Part shown: piece by piece, positions 32,846-43,418 of the stretch
How the letters are laid out: each line of letters opens with the position of its first letter
How positions within the stretch are numbered: position 1 is the first letter of the stretch
Assembly: GCA_030374805.1 (NCBI GenBank)
Contig: JARGSG010000004.1
Location: forward strand, 248,001-312,000
Direction: 5' to 3'
Source of the DNA: Gracilaria gracilis
Taxonomy: Eukaryota > Rhodophyta > Florideophyceae > Gracilariales > Gracilariaceae
Length of the DNA stretch: 64,000 nt
The notes under the pieces: model-generated
The model's input: the letters and a program-made list of their open reading frames with translations, nothing else
What the model was told of the DNA's origin: nothing
Databases searched by the model: none
Made by a program: the position numbers and the translations under genes

Positions 32846-33838
32846 GGATGTGGTGTTGGGCGGCAAAAACAGTACACAAACGTTATCATGAACTGGAAGA
32901 ACATCATTGTTCCCATGACAGCTTGCGTTATCAAATAAAAGTATTACTTTTCTCGTCACAGAGGTCGTGTGAACATACCCAGCGAACCTATCCAGCCATT
33001 CTATGCATATTGTAGATTTCATTCACCCGTTTTAGTTTGAATGATAACCGAATCCCAATGAACTCTCCGTTTTTTCCTTAAAACACCTAGGTTTCTTTGC
33101 CTTTCTAATACAAAGAAGAGAAAAGCGTTCAGAACCACTTGCATTCGCACAAGTCAAGTATGCAATTCCTGTCTTCTCCTTCTTCCTCCCAGGCATTCTC
33201 TTTGCAGCAATAGTACGATCGGGTGCCATGTAATTAAACAATTCCAATTGATCTGCGGTAAACCTGTCATCAATTGCGTACTGCATCACCTTGGCCCATA
33301 TATTCTAAATATTTGGTGCAATAGCGACGTGGTCTGCATCACTGCTTTCCTCATAAGACTTTAGACTGCGATGAATGAAACGACGATAAAAGTTTTGGAG
33401 CCAACCATTGCTTAATATCAGGGCTATCTTTTTGGTTGGCTCCAGAAACGAATTCATTTCGTTCATAAGCCTGCGCCCTTCTTCAATTATTAGTGGGCTT
33501 GTTATAGCACTGAAGGCGGCAAACAAGACAGTAATCCATTCGTGCAAAACACTTTCAAAATATGGGAATTGAGCTTGGCATTGTCTGGCATGCTGTGTTA
33601 CTTTGTCTTCAATTGGGGTAGATTTAATATTGCGAAAAATTGTAGACTTTCTAGGGAGTTTGGACAGCTTTAGAGATGTTTTAGCCCAGTTGGCTAACGC
33701 ATTTTGGTCGCAGGCGATGTTTTGCTTCTTTCTACGTTTGAATTCGTGCTTTATTTGTTGATTCTGCAAAAGAGTGATGGTGTGTCTTTCTATTTTGCTG
33801 AACTGTTGGCGGAGAGGTGGGGCGTTCAATTTTGACAA
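32846..33838 (-). pseudogene. pogo/Tigger transposase, N-terminal part
   Basis: The start ATG lies at 33838 (MSKLNAPPLRQQF). The N-terminal helix-turn-helix (HEFKRRKKQNIACDQNALANWAK) and the second CENP-B-type domain with FYRRFIHRSLKS are followed, after a frame break near 33300, by the DDE domain start AIDDRFTADQLELF and the block around IAYLTCANASGSERF. The second catalytic Asp is in LLFDNASCHGNN (about 32920). The expected first catalytic block (h-x-N-h-DE-T) is not visible at the frame break. The frame stops where the Gypsy element enters at PPNTTSKI. Confidence 0.8.
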
Positions 33839-34546
33839 TTTTGAGCAGCTCTAAGTGCTACCTGATTCTATTCACCTTCCGGCTTTCTGGTAGTAAGCAA
33901 AGAAAGGTGGCTAGTGGTTACGAGGAGTTTATACTAGATCTGTAACGTGCTTATGGAGCTCATGGGTAACGGTTGGCAAGACGGATTTGAATACATATTT
34001 AAGTCGAGAGTTGTGATCCTTGAAAGAAAGGGGTTTTTATGGGCCACGGCGCATTGGCTTCTGCCAGTAGAATCCTTATATCCGTATCCTTACAAAACGG
34101 CTTTCTACGTCTCAATATACGATCCGCTAATAGGAAGAGCTGGATGTATCCTTGTAGGGTCTACCTTCCTGGGGCGGGCAAAGTGGAGCATCTTTTAAAA
34201 ACGTTCGAATAATGATAAAAATAGTAATAGTTCTGGCATAGCCCTGACACGTGTAGAGTTTTTGCCCTTGAACCACTGCAAAGCCAGAAAATGGCATGTA
34301 CTTGAGGTCATTCGTCTGCTTTTTGGAGGAGTCAAAAACCAAAATGTGGGCGTACGAGCGAAATGGGGCGCTCCACAATTCCCTGGGCATTTGGTCCCCC
34401 CTTTCTTCTGGTACCTGTTTTGGAGGACCGAAACATCTTCTGTGAACCTCAAAAAGTCAATGTACCAAATTACCCACTGCACCACTTTGCCCTCCCCAGG
34501 AAGGTATATCCTTTCTGCGCAGCATCACTGTATCAAGGATTGACTG

Positions 34547-35502
34547 TACGGTATGGGTCATGATAAAGATTCCAGTCTAGTGTTTCACAGAAGGGCAAAG
34601 CAACCTGCGTAATAGATCGTTGCTGTTAGTCACGCATTTGCGGTATGCTTGCATTGTTGACTATCGATCAGATGGACGTAACCCAGAAATTGGGCCCAAA
34701 CTGGGGTTTTCCGGTGTCCGGTCCTCGTCTCATTTGAACGGCAAGACATTCCTTCACGCCCTACTGTTTGAAATCTTCTTACCAAAGTAGCATAAATGCC
34801 CGACATCTCTCTCTGTAGATATTGATATCAAAGCTATAACGGAGTCTTTGGTTTCCTCTGGAAACAAACAGCTCACATACTGCTTGCGCACTTGATCACA
34901 ATGTGGTTGCTTGTGATGATCATACAACCATCTTCTCTCTGGAAAGGTACGCTTCCCAAACCCATCAAGTCACCGGATTCTTTCTTCTTCTTCTCGCTGC
35001 TTGTTTACGTGGACAACAGCCTTATTGCTACTTGATTAGTTAAATTACTGAGAAGTCTTTCTAACGTGGGCATGAAAGTCTGAACGGGTACATAGTTAAG
35101 TCATTTCATGTCACCTTTTAGATGAGCTATGAACGAACACAGCAACCATCACAGCCAGCCGCACCACATCCGCGACAACTACATGTAACGACACAGATGT
35201 GTACGAAATGGCTTGAGCTGAATTACCTTGTTATTAGAGCTCATTTATAAGGCGTCGGCCAATCAGAGCACGGAAATTTGAATAGAACAGGCTCATACTC
35301 GTGTGGCGAGTAGATAATATCTACATATGCGACTCGTACTGTAGGATATACATTTCAAACTTTTGTTTTGCGCGCCGTGTCGTTACTTGGGTAGATATGC
35401 CTTGCAGCCACAACGAAGGAAAGCTCAAGCGATCCACCACCGCCTTCTCCTTCTTCTCACACTCCACAGTTTCATCACGCCCAAACTGTCCGACTGCCCG
35501 TC
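34547..35502. other. intergenic, upstream of aminoacylase gene
   Basis: No gene seen in about 950 bp. The right part should hold the promoter of the plus-strand aminoacylase gene. It has a TATA-like tttataagg near 35244 and a CCAAT box just after it. Confidence 0.5.
35255..35266 (+). promoter_or_regulatory. CCAAT box (NF-Y-type)
   Basis: The sequence tcggccaatcag, with CCAAT at 35259-35263, fits the RRCCAATSR consensus of NF-Y. It lies about 240 bp upstream of the aminoacylase ATG. Confidence 0.45.
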
Positions 35503-36933
35503 ATGCTGCCGTCCGCACGCTCTATCGCCACTTTTTTCGCCCTCTTGATAGCCCCGATTCTCTATGTCGGTCGCGAGAAGATCTCCTTGGAAGTGCCAAG
35601 CGCCATAACCACCGTAAATCCTGCAGTCAATCGTCTTCAAGAATACCTTCGAATTCGAACCGATCATCCCAATCCCGCCTACCTTGAAGCACAACACTTT
35701 CTAAATCGAACCGTCAGTGCTTTATTACCAAACGCTTCGTTTTCGGTTCATAGCTTCGTGCCGGGAAAACCTATATTGCTTATCGGCGTTGACGGAACTA
35801 AGAAGCAACTGCCTGCGCTTCTGCTCAATTCTCATACCGATGTTGTGCCTTCTGAGGAAGAAATGTGGGATTGGCCTCCGTATGACGCGCGTACTGTGTT
35901 TAGAGATGGTCAGCTTCGAGTTTATGCGCGTGGATCACAGGATATGAAAAGTGTCGGTATGCAGTATGTAGAAGCTGTTTCAGAGCTTTTGCACACCGGC
36001 TGGCGGCCAAAGCGCACCATATATATATCTTTTGTACCTGATGAAGAGATAGGTGGCAGAGATGGTATGGGACTGCTTGTCGAAAGTGACCTTTTCTCAC
36101 GCCTGCAACTCGGGGTCGCTCTTGATGAAGGTTTGCCCAGAGATGACGGCATGTTCAACTGTTACTATGGCGAACGTCAGACGTGGTGGCTGGCTGTTAA
36201 TGTCACTGATCGCCCTGGCCACGGTTCCAATCTTCCAGAAAGCACGGCTGCTGTTACACTGAATCAAATCATTTCAAGAATATTCCGATTCAGAGACCAG
36301 CAGCTGCAGCGTTTGGAAGATGGGGTAGACATGGGAAGCATAATTGGCGTTAATGTGGCATACTTAAAGTCGGGATATCCTGATGAGAAGATGTCAAGTG
36401 GGTTTACTATGAACGTCATCCCGTCCGTTGCTGAGGCTGGATTCGACATTCGCGTTCCGCCAACCGTAGATCCGAGTGAAGTGGACAGTGAAATTGAAGG
36501 GTGGCTTGCGTGTGGTGACAAACGATGTCCTGGCGTAACTATCAATTGGGTTATCAAAGTGAACAATTCACATATAACAAGTCGCGATCCAGAGGAGAAT
36601 CCGTATGCAACTCCGTTTATGAATGGTCTCAGGAATGCGGGAATTGCTGATGAAAAGCTCAACCATGGCATCTTCAGAGCTGCTACTGACGCCAGATATT
36701 TGAGAATGAAGGGAATCCCGAGCTTTGGATTTTCTCCTATAAACAAGTCACCGAACTTGTTGCATAAGCACAATGAATACCTTCCTGTCGATACCTACAT
36801 GCAAGGCATTCGTGTATATAAGAGCATTATTCAGGAAATAGCTGATTATGAACCATTGATGACTCCTGACACATCTGAAACTCAAGGGCAAGAAACTGAA
36901 GGAGTGATGACCGAGGAGAAGGAGGACCTATGA
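35503..36933 (+). CDS. ACY1: aminoacylase-1 (N-acyl-L-amino-acid amidohydrolase, M20 family)
   Basis: A 476-residue intact frame from ATG 35503. It hydrolyses N-acyl amino acids to free amino acid and carboxylate using two zinc ions. The M20 ligands and catalytic residues are all in place: HTD at 111-113, ARGSQDMK with Asp147, PDEE at 179-182, LDEG with Asp208, RPGHGSN with His240 in the dimerisation lid, and a late His in LLHKHNEY near 430. RTDHPNPAY near 52 and the QDMKSVGMQYVEA block are characteristic of aminoacylase-1 rather than other M20 enzymes. Residues 8-22 are hydrophobic and followed by a basic turn, which suggests a signal peptide or anchor; animal ACY1 is cytosolic, so location is open. 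No intron. The C-terminal tail is rich in Glu and Thr and probably disordered. Confidence 0.92.
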   Translation: MLPSARSIATFFALLIAPILYVGREKISLEVPSAITTVNPAVNRLQEYLRIRTDHPNPAYLEAQHFLNRTVSALLPNASFSVHSFVPGKPILLIGVDGTKKQLPALLLNSHTDVVPSEEEMWDWPPYDARTVFRDGQLRVYARGSQDMKSVGMQYVEAVSELLHTGWRPKRTIYISFVPDEEIGGRDGMGLLVESDLFSRLQLGVALDEGLPRDDGMFNCYYGERQTWWLAVNVTDRPGHGSNLPESTAAVTLNQIISRIFRFRDQQLQRLEDGVDMGSIIGVNVAYLKSGYPDEKMSSGFTMNVIPSVAEAGFDIRVPPTVDPSEVDSEIEGWLACGDKRCPGVTINWVIKVNNSHITSRDPEENPYATPFMNGLRNAGIADEKLNHGIFRAATDARYLRMKGIPSFGFSPINKSPNLLHKHNEYLPVDTYMQGIRVYKSIIQEIADYEPLMTPDTSETQGQETEGVMTEEKEDL

Positions 36934-38126
36934 GTGCCGCGACTCTCAGCGCATTTCTATTTCTGCAATCATGGAAACTGCAACTGACTAAAAATTCACA
37001 ATAGAGCGATTCTAACTCGTTTCCTCAGTAGATACTGTGGACCACAAGTTTTGAGAGGTTAACGCTAACTCTAGCCCTCCCAACACCACATCCGGAAACG
37101 CTATACGAAGGAGCCCTCGGACCTGCTGACTGCCTTCAGCAAATACGATGCTCCATTTTGATCAGTGTGCGCAGCGAATGGAAAGAAAACTTCCCCACTT
37201 TCGCGTTCTGTACAGCTTCATTGCGATGTGTAGGCAAGCGCCGCTCACGTAAGGAAGCGATTTACCACTTCGATAAAAGCAAGAATGAGCTGACTATGCA
37301 TGCCGTATCAAGCCGGTCTTCTCCAAGCGAACATCCCGAACATGTGGAATGGACGCTCATCTTCAAGTTCTGTTCCTATACAGGTCTGGAAAGAGAACCA
37401 CCAAGAATCATGACAGTGCGGTAGGCTAGCAGTGCTCTTGTATCGATTCAGAGTACGAAAGTCTGGGTTTCTATTGCACGTGCATCGTTTAACTACTTCT
37501 CGCACGATATGCATGGTTTGGGATTTGCATATTCTCTCTGGGTGCTATACTCCAGGTTAGTAGTGAAGTGCTTGTTCACTCAGGGATAGAAGTCCCTACT
37601 TCCAGATGTTCAAAATACGTCTAAGTACCTCAGTGCGCGAGCAGCGTAGGAGTGAACCATAGCATCGGTATTCTTAGTAGTCCATTTTGGACGTCTACAT
37701 GAACGACATATTGGCAGCAATAGTAAATACGTTATCAGGCCTGTTAAGTGGTGTAACTACCGTAATGCGAATTATGCTCATGCTGTACGTGTAGAGTTAG
37801 AAGTATTCCGAAGAAGGCCGACCTTGACTCACATTGCAAGAGTTCTTTGCTCTGCAAAGAGAATATATTTGAGTTCCTAAGCTGCCACTGGTTAAACATT
37901 TCGTCGCAGCAGGGAGCCCCATTATGTTCCCATAGTGATTCGCCCCTTCCATGGCGTTCCTTGTTACACCCTTTTGCAGATTCGGCCCACAGTCCGTTAC
38001 GTCATAATGTTTTTATCAGATGCTCCAAAGTTTTCTTTCTGAGCCGCTAATGGGTAACTTCACTACGTCTGATTCTTCGGTCTTTCGTTCTTGTCCTTCA
38101 GGGCACGTCGTTGCAGAGTAAGAGTA
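36934..38126. other. intergenic, contains repeat copy 1
   Basis: About 1.2 kb without a supported gene. The stretch 37430-37760 is one copy of an interspersed repeat also found inverted at 42.1-43.5 kb. The 37158-37424 open frame is short and has no recognisable content. Confidence 0.5.
37430..37760 (-). repeat. interspersed repeat, copy 1 (uninterrupted)
   Basis: Reverse-complemented, it matches 42100-42179, 42381-42620 and 43419-43490 in order. Shared blocks are acaggcctgaaaacgtattt, agacgtccaaaatggact, agggacttctatccctgagtg, gagagaatatgcaaatc and acccagactttcgtactctg. It is free of the two insertions present in the other copy, so it shows the empty sites. Family unknown; no coding capacity seen. 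Confidence 0.8.
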
Positions 38127-38972
38127 TCATCGGACCTTCACTACAACAGAATCATCCACACGAACGGTATCGTGTCCGGTTCCTATGTTTCGCCGCATCG
38201 TCACGTCCTTGTAAGCATCCCATAAGGCCTGTAGCAATTCAAGTTAGATTTTCAGTCAACATGGAACAATCGACAACTTTCACAAGCCGGAGATTTAAGC
38301 AAGACATATCCTACGTACCATACTTGCAGTGGTGCTCAGGTTGAAACTACGGAAACGCTCGTCAACCATCGGAAACGCAACTCGCCTCTCATTCTTTCCC
38401 TCGCCATCAAGCCACTCCCGAATACCATCAAAACCGTCCACTTCACTTCCGAATATCATCACAATCTTTCCCTCTGGCGGCCACTGGATTTCCGTAGCGC
38501 ATTGATCTCCAAACTTGGTGAAAAACAATCGTGTGCCTCCAAGCTCTTTCATCTTCCCGTTCGCAAATTGCAACCAGTCTTCATACACACGCAAATCAAC
38601 GTGTTGCCAATAATCTAAACCTGCTCGACGAATTTGTCTTTCGTCCAGAGAAAACCCCATGGGTCCAACAAGATGAAGCGCTGCCCCTAGTCCTAGACAT
38701 GTGCGTCCGATATTTCCTGTGTTCCAATGTATTTGTGGATGAACGAAAACGATGTGCAACAGCTTCTCCCCGTCGTTTGCATCGACTGCTGCCTTGCCAT
38801 CCGACCCGGTACCGTATTGCCCCTTACAATTGGATATGCGCTTTCCCTTCAACCGTATACTTGTCCGAGACCCAATGGTCTTGGGTCGAAAGTTACACAG
38901 ATTGTTGCTTTTCCTTCCCCCTTTTAGAGTGAAGTTGCCGGGAGAAACAAATGTTGTTTGGTGGCAATACAT
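38127..38972 (-). CDS. TrmL-like tRNA (cytidine/uridine-34-2'-O)-methyltransferase (SPOUT), one intron
   Basis: CDS is join(complement) 38319-38972 and 38127-38228, 251 residues, with a 90-bp GT-AG intron. It 2'-O-methylates the wobble base of certain leucine tRNAs in bacteria, with S-adenosylmethionine bound in a trefoil knot. The three SpoU motifs are present: HPQIHWNTGNIGRTC (78-92), MIFGSEVDGF (172-181) and RSFNLSTTA (208-216). Without splicing the frame stops right after motif 3; splicing from GTACGT to TGCTACAG continues with ALWDAYKD, the helix expected after motif 3. The first 70 residues form a Lys/Ser/Asn-rich extension absent from bacterial TrmL, which may be an organelle transit peptide. 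Start chosen at ATG 38972; another ATG lies just upstream in a different frame. Confidence 0.88.
38229..38318 (-). other. intron of the TrmL-like gene
   Basis: Minus-strand donor ATG|GTACGT at 38318 and acceptor GCTACAG|GCC at 38229; 90 bp. Splicing restores the expected C-terminal helix of SPOUT enzymes, which is the main support. Confidence 0.8.
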
Positions 38973-39720
38973 ATCATACCGTTACGTTGTAGATAACTCG
39001 GTTTCTTCTCGGACTTGTGCATGCAAGATACTGATGGTGGTTGTGCTGGTCACAGTTGTTCCGAGATCATGGTGGGATCTACAAGAGCAGCAGCAGTTCA
39101 AGCAAATGAATGGAATTTTTGAAGCACGCGAAGGGAGGATTTAACTTATTTCGAGTAAGATTGTTCAGTTTGGCCTACATAATGACATATTATGTCCGAC
39201 GTAACAATAATATTGTCATGAAGTCGTTGAAAGACATGGAAGTATTATGAACGCTATTTTCGTGTCTCGGCTACACGTAGAGACACGAAAGTAGTGCAGA
39301 GATTATCTAGAGGTACCGAAGAGAAATGAGTGCACGCACTGGGGAGTGTCGCCAGCATGCTCGTCTCAAAATGATCGTCGCTCCGGACTTGGGCGCGGAT
39401 CAATCCTAATTCGTATCTACACGACGCCGTCATTTTGAAATGGAATCTCGCTCAACTCCCCACCCTCGGAGTTGACCCGCGGTCAGAGTGAAAACAAGAA
39501 GGGGTATTACATGGTATGAGAGAGTTGGCTGGAATGATTTACTCCTTGCGTCTCCCGGGGAACGTTTTATGTAAGAAGCCAAACTGTTGCCCCCCAAAAC
39601 GGAAACCGGCGAAGTAGTCAATTCAACTTGATTGTAATGAGAGGCTATGGCGGCATTCTCCTCACCATGAAATCATTATCCAGTCGCCTTTCAAAGAGAG
39701 TCAGTCCTCAAACGAAGCGC
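38973..39720. other. divergent intergenic region
   Basis: No gene seen. The region separates the minus-strand TrmL-like gene and the plus-strand coiled-coil gene. It holds an imperfect inverted pair around cgtgtctcggctacacgtagagacacg near 39260-39290 (stem cgtgtct/agacacg). Confidence 0.5.
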
Positions 39721-39729
39721 TATAAAAGG
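39721..39729 (+). promoter_or_regulatory. TATA box of the coiled-coil gene
   Basis: tataaaagg, a canonical TATA box, 135 bp before the ATG at 39856. Transcription would start near 39750. Confidence 0.6.
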
Positions 39730-39855
39730 CGGGCTTCGTCAGTGGGTACTCACAAGAGTTCCAGTCTAGCTGACCTAAGAACACGACGGTGTACATCAAA
39801 CTACTGAACTTTCTAAATCTTACCAATCCTTTCGATCACATCATCTTCAGCAAAA

Positions 39856-41692
39856 ATGGCCTTCGTAAAACCATCCGTGGTTACCTTAACTGCTTTTTTC
39901 GAAAGAGAATCCCGCCAGGGAAACCTTGGAGAAACTGGTAGAAGCAGCGAAAGGGAACTCTTTAATCCTTCGACGGTGGAAGGAGCCGCAAGCGACAGTC
40001 CTGCTGCCCTAAATCCTGACAGTGCAGGATTACAAGCGATAGTCCTAGACGTATGGGATGACCTATTGCGCCTCGTCCGGGACTGCCAGTCCAATGGTAT
40101 TCATGAGGCTTTTTTAACTGTGGGAGATAACCTCAAGAAGACGAAGTTGACAAATGTGGCCGAAGAAGTATACAGGCGAGAACTCGTCGCCGTTTTGGAA
40201 ACTGTTTCTTCGCGCGCCAAGAAGAATAGGGAGGAGGGCTGCGTTGCCAGTGAAGAACAAGCCGTCTTCAACTCCTTGAAACGCCAAATTAGCGAGGTGG
40301 CGGAGGAGGCCAAGAGAGCGAGGGAAGCCTTACACATTGCGAATAAGGAAAAGTGTGAGGTGGAATACGAATGCGTGGAGCATGAAGAGAAACGCAGGAC
40401 CCTGTTCTGGTTGTTAAAAGATGCTAGAGCAGAAAACAGGGAGCTTCGCGCGAGTAACAGCACTCTTATGGACACCAGCAGCAAACTAGAAGCTGATGTT
40501 GAACGACTCCAGGTGGAAAAGAGCAACGATGACGTGGAAAAGCTTCGGGCGCTACACAAAGCGGAAATGGCTGAGTTGGTAGCGACGCAAACTTCACTGC
40601 ATTGCAAACGATTGGATGAGCAGCTGAAGAATGTGGAAAGTACTTCAAGTCTGGTCCACAAGCATGTTGAGGAACTTGAGAAGGCTTTAGAAGAAACGAC
40701 AACTTTTCTGGCCCATACCGTCAACAACTCGGAAACACCTAGGTCCCACTGGTTAGAAGGTCAAGTTGAGTCACTAGTACGCAAGAGTACCAAGCTTTTG
40801 GGGCGTTTCAAGGCCTCGCTCTCGCATGACAGGAATGAAGAAGACAGAAGTGAAGGAAGCAATGAAGAAGAGAATGAGGGAGACGTGAACCAAGCGGGAA
40901 TAATAAACCGTGAAGATCCAACAGTTCTACTAAATGGGAGAAGAGGGTCTCTAGGCTTGCTATTCAACAAGAACCATAGACAACGAGATCAGTCCCAGCC
41001 TGGATTGCTCCGGAGATTAACTAACCGCTTACGACGTGACCGAAGCGGACAGGACGTTGAGACTGAAGCTCGAGATATCCGGGATGCACAGGTCAATAGC
41101 ACCCGCAGCAACGGGCGCAACGAACTTGGAGCTTCATCTGACAACGACTGCAATCCTCAACCCTCAAGGTCTGCAAACGCGGAGACGGCGGGTGTCAAGA
41201 AAATCCGAGGCGGGCGTCGCGGCCAGTTACAAGACAGCGATCCTCAAGCAGTGGAGTACATATCAAAGACATTGGAAACACTTGAAAAGAACCTTGAGAC
41301 TTTGCAAGATGTCTATGAGTTCAAAGATGAGGAAGTTTATCGCCTCAATCTGGAGCTTCGGGACGCCATCAAACTCTCAGACGCCTTTGAGCAAGGAATG
41401 AAGAGCGAGTTTCATAAGCGTCTGGAAATAGAAAAGACCTTGGATGCGACACGCGGAAAATCCGTGGCGGAGAAGTCCGGAGCTCTGAAGGGGAGCGCGG
41501 ATGAGATCGGTGATCGCGAGAAAAGCGTCGGTGACAAGGTAACCGTGCGTTGGTCATGTCGTTGGTTCTGATCATCTTTGTGACAAATCATTTTCTGAGA
41601 AGTTCTTGTTTTCGCTACCCTTGCAGTCTGTTCTCTGCCTCACTAGAAACCTACCGTATGCATGTACATCTCGCAGATACCTTCGAAGGTAG
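39856..41692 (+). CDS. coiled-coil protein of unknown function, one intron
   Basis: CDS is join 39856-41538 and 41627-41692, 582 residues. Donor GACAAG|GTAACC (41539) and a pyrimidine-rich acceptor CTACCCTTGCAG|TCTG (41626) define an 88-bp intron in phase 0, matching the size of the other introns here. Without splicing the frame ends 10 codons later. The protein has a globular N-terminal part (to about 135), a long heptad-rich coiled coil (about 135-290, many Glu/Lys/Leu), a polar Glu/Asn/Arg-rich middle with RRLTNRLRRDRS, and a second coiled coil (about 445-520). No catalytic domain or membrane segment was seen. It resembles structural or scaffold proteins in composition only. The short final exon adds 21 residues and its reality rests on the splice signals. 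Confidence 0.7.
41539..41626 (+). other. predicted intron of the coiled-coil gene
   Basis: 88 bp, AAG|GTAACC to CCCTTGCAG|T with a pyrimidine run before the acceptor. No protein homology confirms the joined end. Confidence 0.55.
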
Positions 41693-42099
41693 AAGAGAAA
41701 AAGCATGTGCACGACTTCAGCACACCTGTGGATGGGCGTGCTCTCCGTGCTTTGATGGCGGTTATCTTGGTTCTTGGTCAACCATACCGTTCCCGTACCA
41801 TGCTCCGTGGAGTTAGACTTAGGGTCTCCAGTCCGGGCAATTGGCCTACAAAAGAGGTCAACCCCAGTCCTTTACATGTTTCGCTCCCGAAGCTTAAGTT
41901 GCTCACAGAAATACAACGTAAGTGAGAGGACTCTTGTAGTTTTGTGGGCAGATGCCCAACATACAGGCATGTTTTGTGATGATAAAATCCACCCGAGCAG
42001 CCTTAAGGCGGAAACTTCCGACACTGCTGCACAACTGCCACACCATCATGCTTTGCTACGTTCGATTCCATTTCCGTGCAGCCCTTTCTTTACTCTTTC
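41693..42099. other. intergenic
   Basis: 3' flank of the coiled-coil gene. Only short open frames without recognisable content. Confidence 0.5.
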
Positions 42100-42179
42100 C
42101 GCTTAAATGCTTGCAATGTAACCACTATTACACCACTTCACAGGCCTGAAAACGTATTTACTATTGCCTCCAAGATGTC

Positions 42180-42367
42180 TCTCTCTCTCTGATACGGGCG
42201 CGGTGGTCTAATTCCTACTTACCGCAGCGCGTTTCTGTTGGAAGAAACGCTCTCTCTCCAGAAAACCCAGCTGAAAGGTGCGGGTCTCCTTCGGAATCCC
42301 AAGTTTAGATCCGTTTCGCTTCCCTACTGGAAGTCAGACACACCACGGGAAGGCGGATCTCATGTGT
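42180..42367 (+). mobile_element. 188-bp SINE-like insertion, tRNA-derived head likely
   Basis: Flanked by a 13-bp duplication cctccaagatgtc (42167-42179 and 42368-42380). It opens with a ct-repeat. gtggtctaattcc (42203-42215) resembles the A box of leucine/serine tRNAs, and gcgggtctccttcggaatccc (42280-42300) resembles a B box, in the right order. No A-rich tail. The long duplication points to insertion by a LINE-type reverse transcriptase. Confidence 0.65.
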
Positions 42368-42620
42368 CCTCCAAGATGTCGTTCATGTACCGTCGGTAGA
42401 CGTCCAAAATGGACTTCTATGAATACCGATGTTACGGTTAACTTCCACGCTGCCCACGCACTGAAGAACTTCGACGTATTTTGAACCTCCGGACGTAGGG
42501 ACTTCTATCCCTGAGTGAAGAAGTACTTCACTAGTAACCTGGAACTCCAGCTGGAGGTCCAGGTGGAGTATAGTATCCAGAGAGAATATGCAAATCCTAA
42601 ACCATGTATATTGTTCGAGA

Positions 42621-43418
42621 CGACCCGGGACGTCGTTAAACTCGCCCTTGCGATCGGCGCACCGATCGCTTTCGGGCTTGGGGTGTCAAAAAACTCACAT
42701 AGGCGATCGGCGCACCGTTCGCCTCTCCGGACTCGGATGTCGCTAAACTCGGCCGCGCAGTCGACCTTGCCGCCGCTGGCATGTCGATCGCCATTCGAAC
42801 CTTGGTGCTATGTCGTTAAACGGGCCCCGGTTAGCTGTTCGACACCAATAGGCACGGAATCGGCCATATGAAGACGACTCTGCCACCGTTTCTGACTTAT
42901 CCCCACCGTAATTGAACTCTTACGGAGACATGAATACGGTCGGGGTTTTTACAGGGTTTTCTCGGAGGCTACGATGAAGTTGATGGACGCTGACCCGATT
43001 TCGAGCTGATTCTTTGGTACTAATGTCGCCGACGATATGAGGGTTGGTACAAGAGAATCTTGTCATGATCTTCTGATGGGACAACGTGGTACTAGCAAGA
43101 GCGCCTTGTCGTGGTGTGCCCCTCTGCCGATTACCTACACAGAGGGTGAATGAAGAGGTATAATCTGGGAGGAACAAGGGATAAAAGGCGATGATCATCG
43201 GTAGCGAAATGCTCTAACGAAACCGAGAATACCTTTGAGATCTAGCGCTTTGTTTACGCAACAGCTACGGAGCTCAGTGATCGTAGCACGACTGAACATT
43301 TCAAGTTAGCAGCTATATTAGCATACGTAGATGAAGTGCTGTAGGTATTGGAGGTTCATTATGAACCTCACGACGTACGAGAAATTAACGCACGATGCTC
43401 ATAAATAAGAAGAAGAAG
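42621..43418 (+). mobile_element. 798-bp retroposon insertion of unknown type
   Basis: Flanked by a 13-bp duplication atattgttcgaga (42608-42620 and 43419-43431). It ends in the purine tail aaataagaagaagaag directly before the right duplication, which is the signature of target-primed reverse transcription in the plus direction. The first 250 bp contain repeated gtcgttaaactcg / gatcggcgcaccg units. No long open frame, so it is a SINE, a short LINE remnant or a processed transcript. Source gene not identified. Confidence 0.7.

Larger units (their letters stand above)
26236..34546 (-). mobile_element. pogo/Tigger-like DNA transposon, split by a Gypsy insertion
   Basis: Terminal inverted repeats cagtcaatcct(c/t)gata begin at 26236 and, reverse-complemented, at 34546. 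Both are flanked by TA, the target duplication of Tc1/mariner-pogo elements. On the minus strand come a leader (about 33840-34540), the CENP-B-type DNA-binding domain (33305-33838), the DDE core (about 32846-33290, with APDRTIAAKRMPGRKKEKTG and VILLFDNASCH) and, beyond the Gypsy element, the rest of the core and an acidic tail (26268-27030, KIQPIDAGIIASLKKGYRKF). Without the insertion the element is about 2.5 kb. Small frame breaks exist besides the insertion, for example near 33290-33305 and 33025. Confidence 0.85.

Noticed and set aside
34195-34485. 96-codon minus-strand frame
   Set aside because: Lies in the leader of the pogo/Tigger element; no start context or known domain.
42780-42800. 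B-box-like ggttcgaatgg on the minus strand in the 798-bp insertion
   Set aside because: Opposite to the orientation shown by the purine tail and no A box at the right distance.
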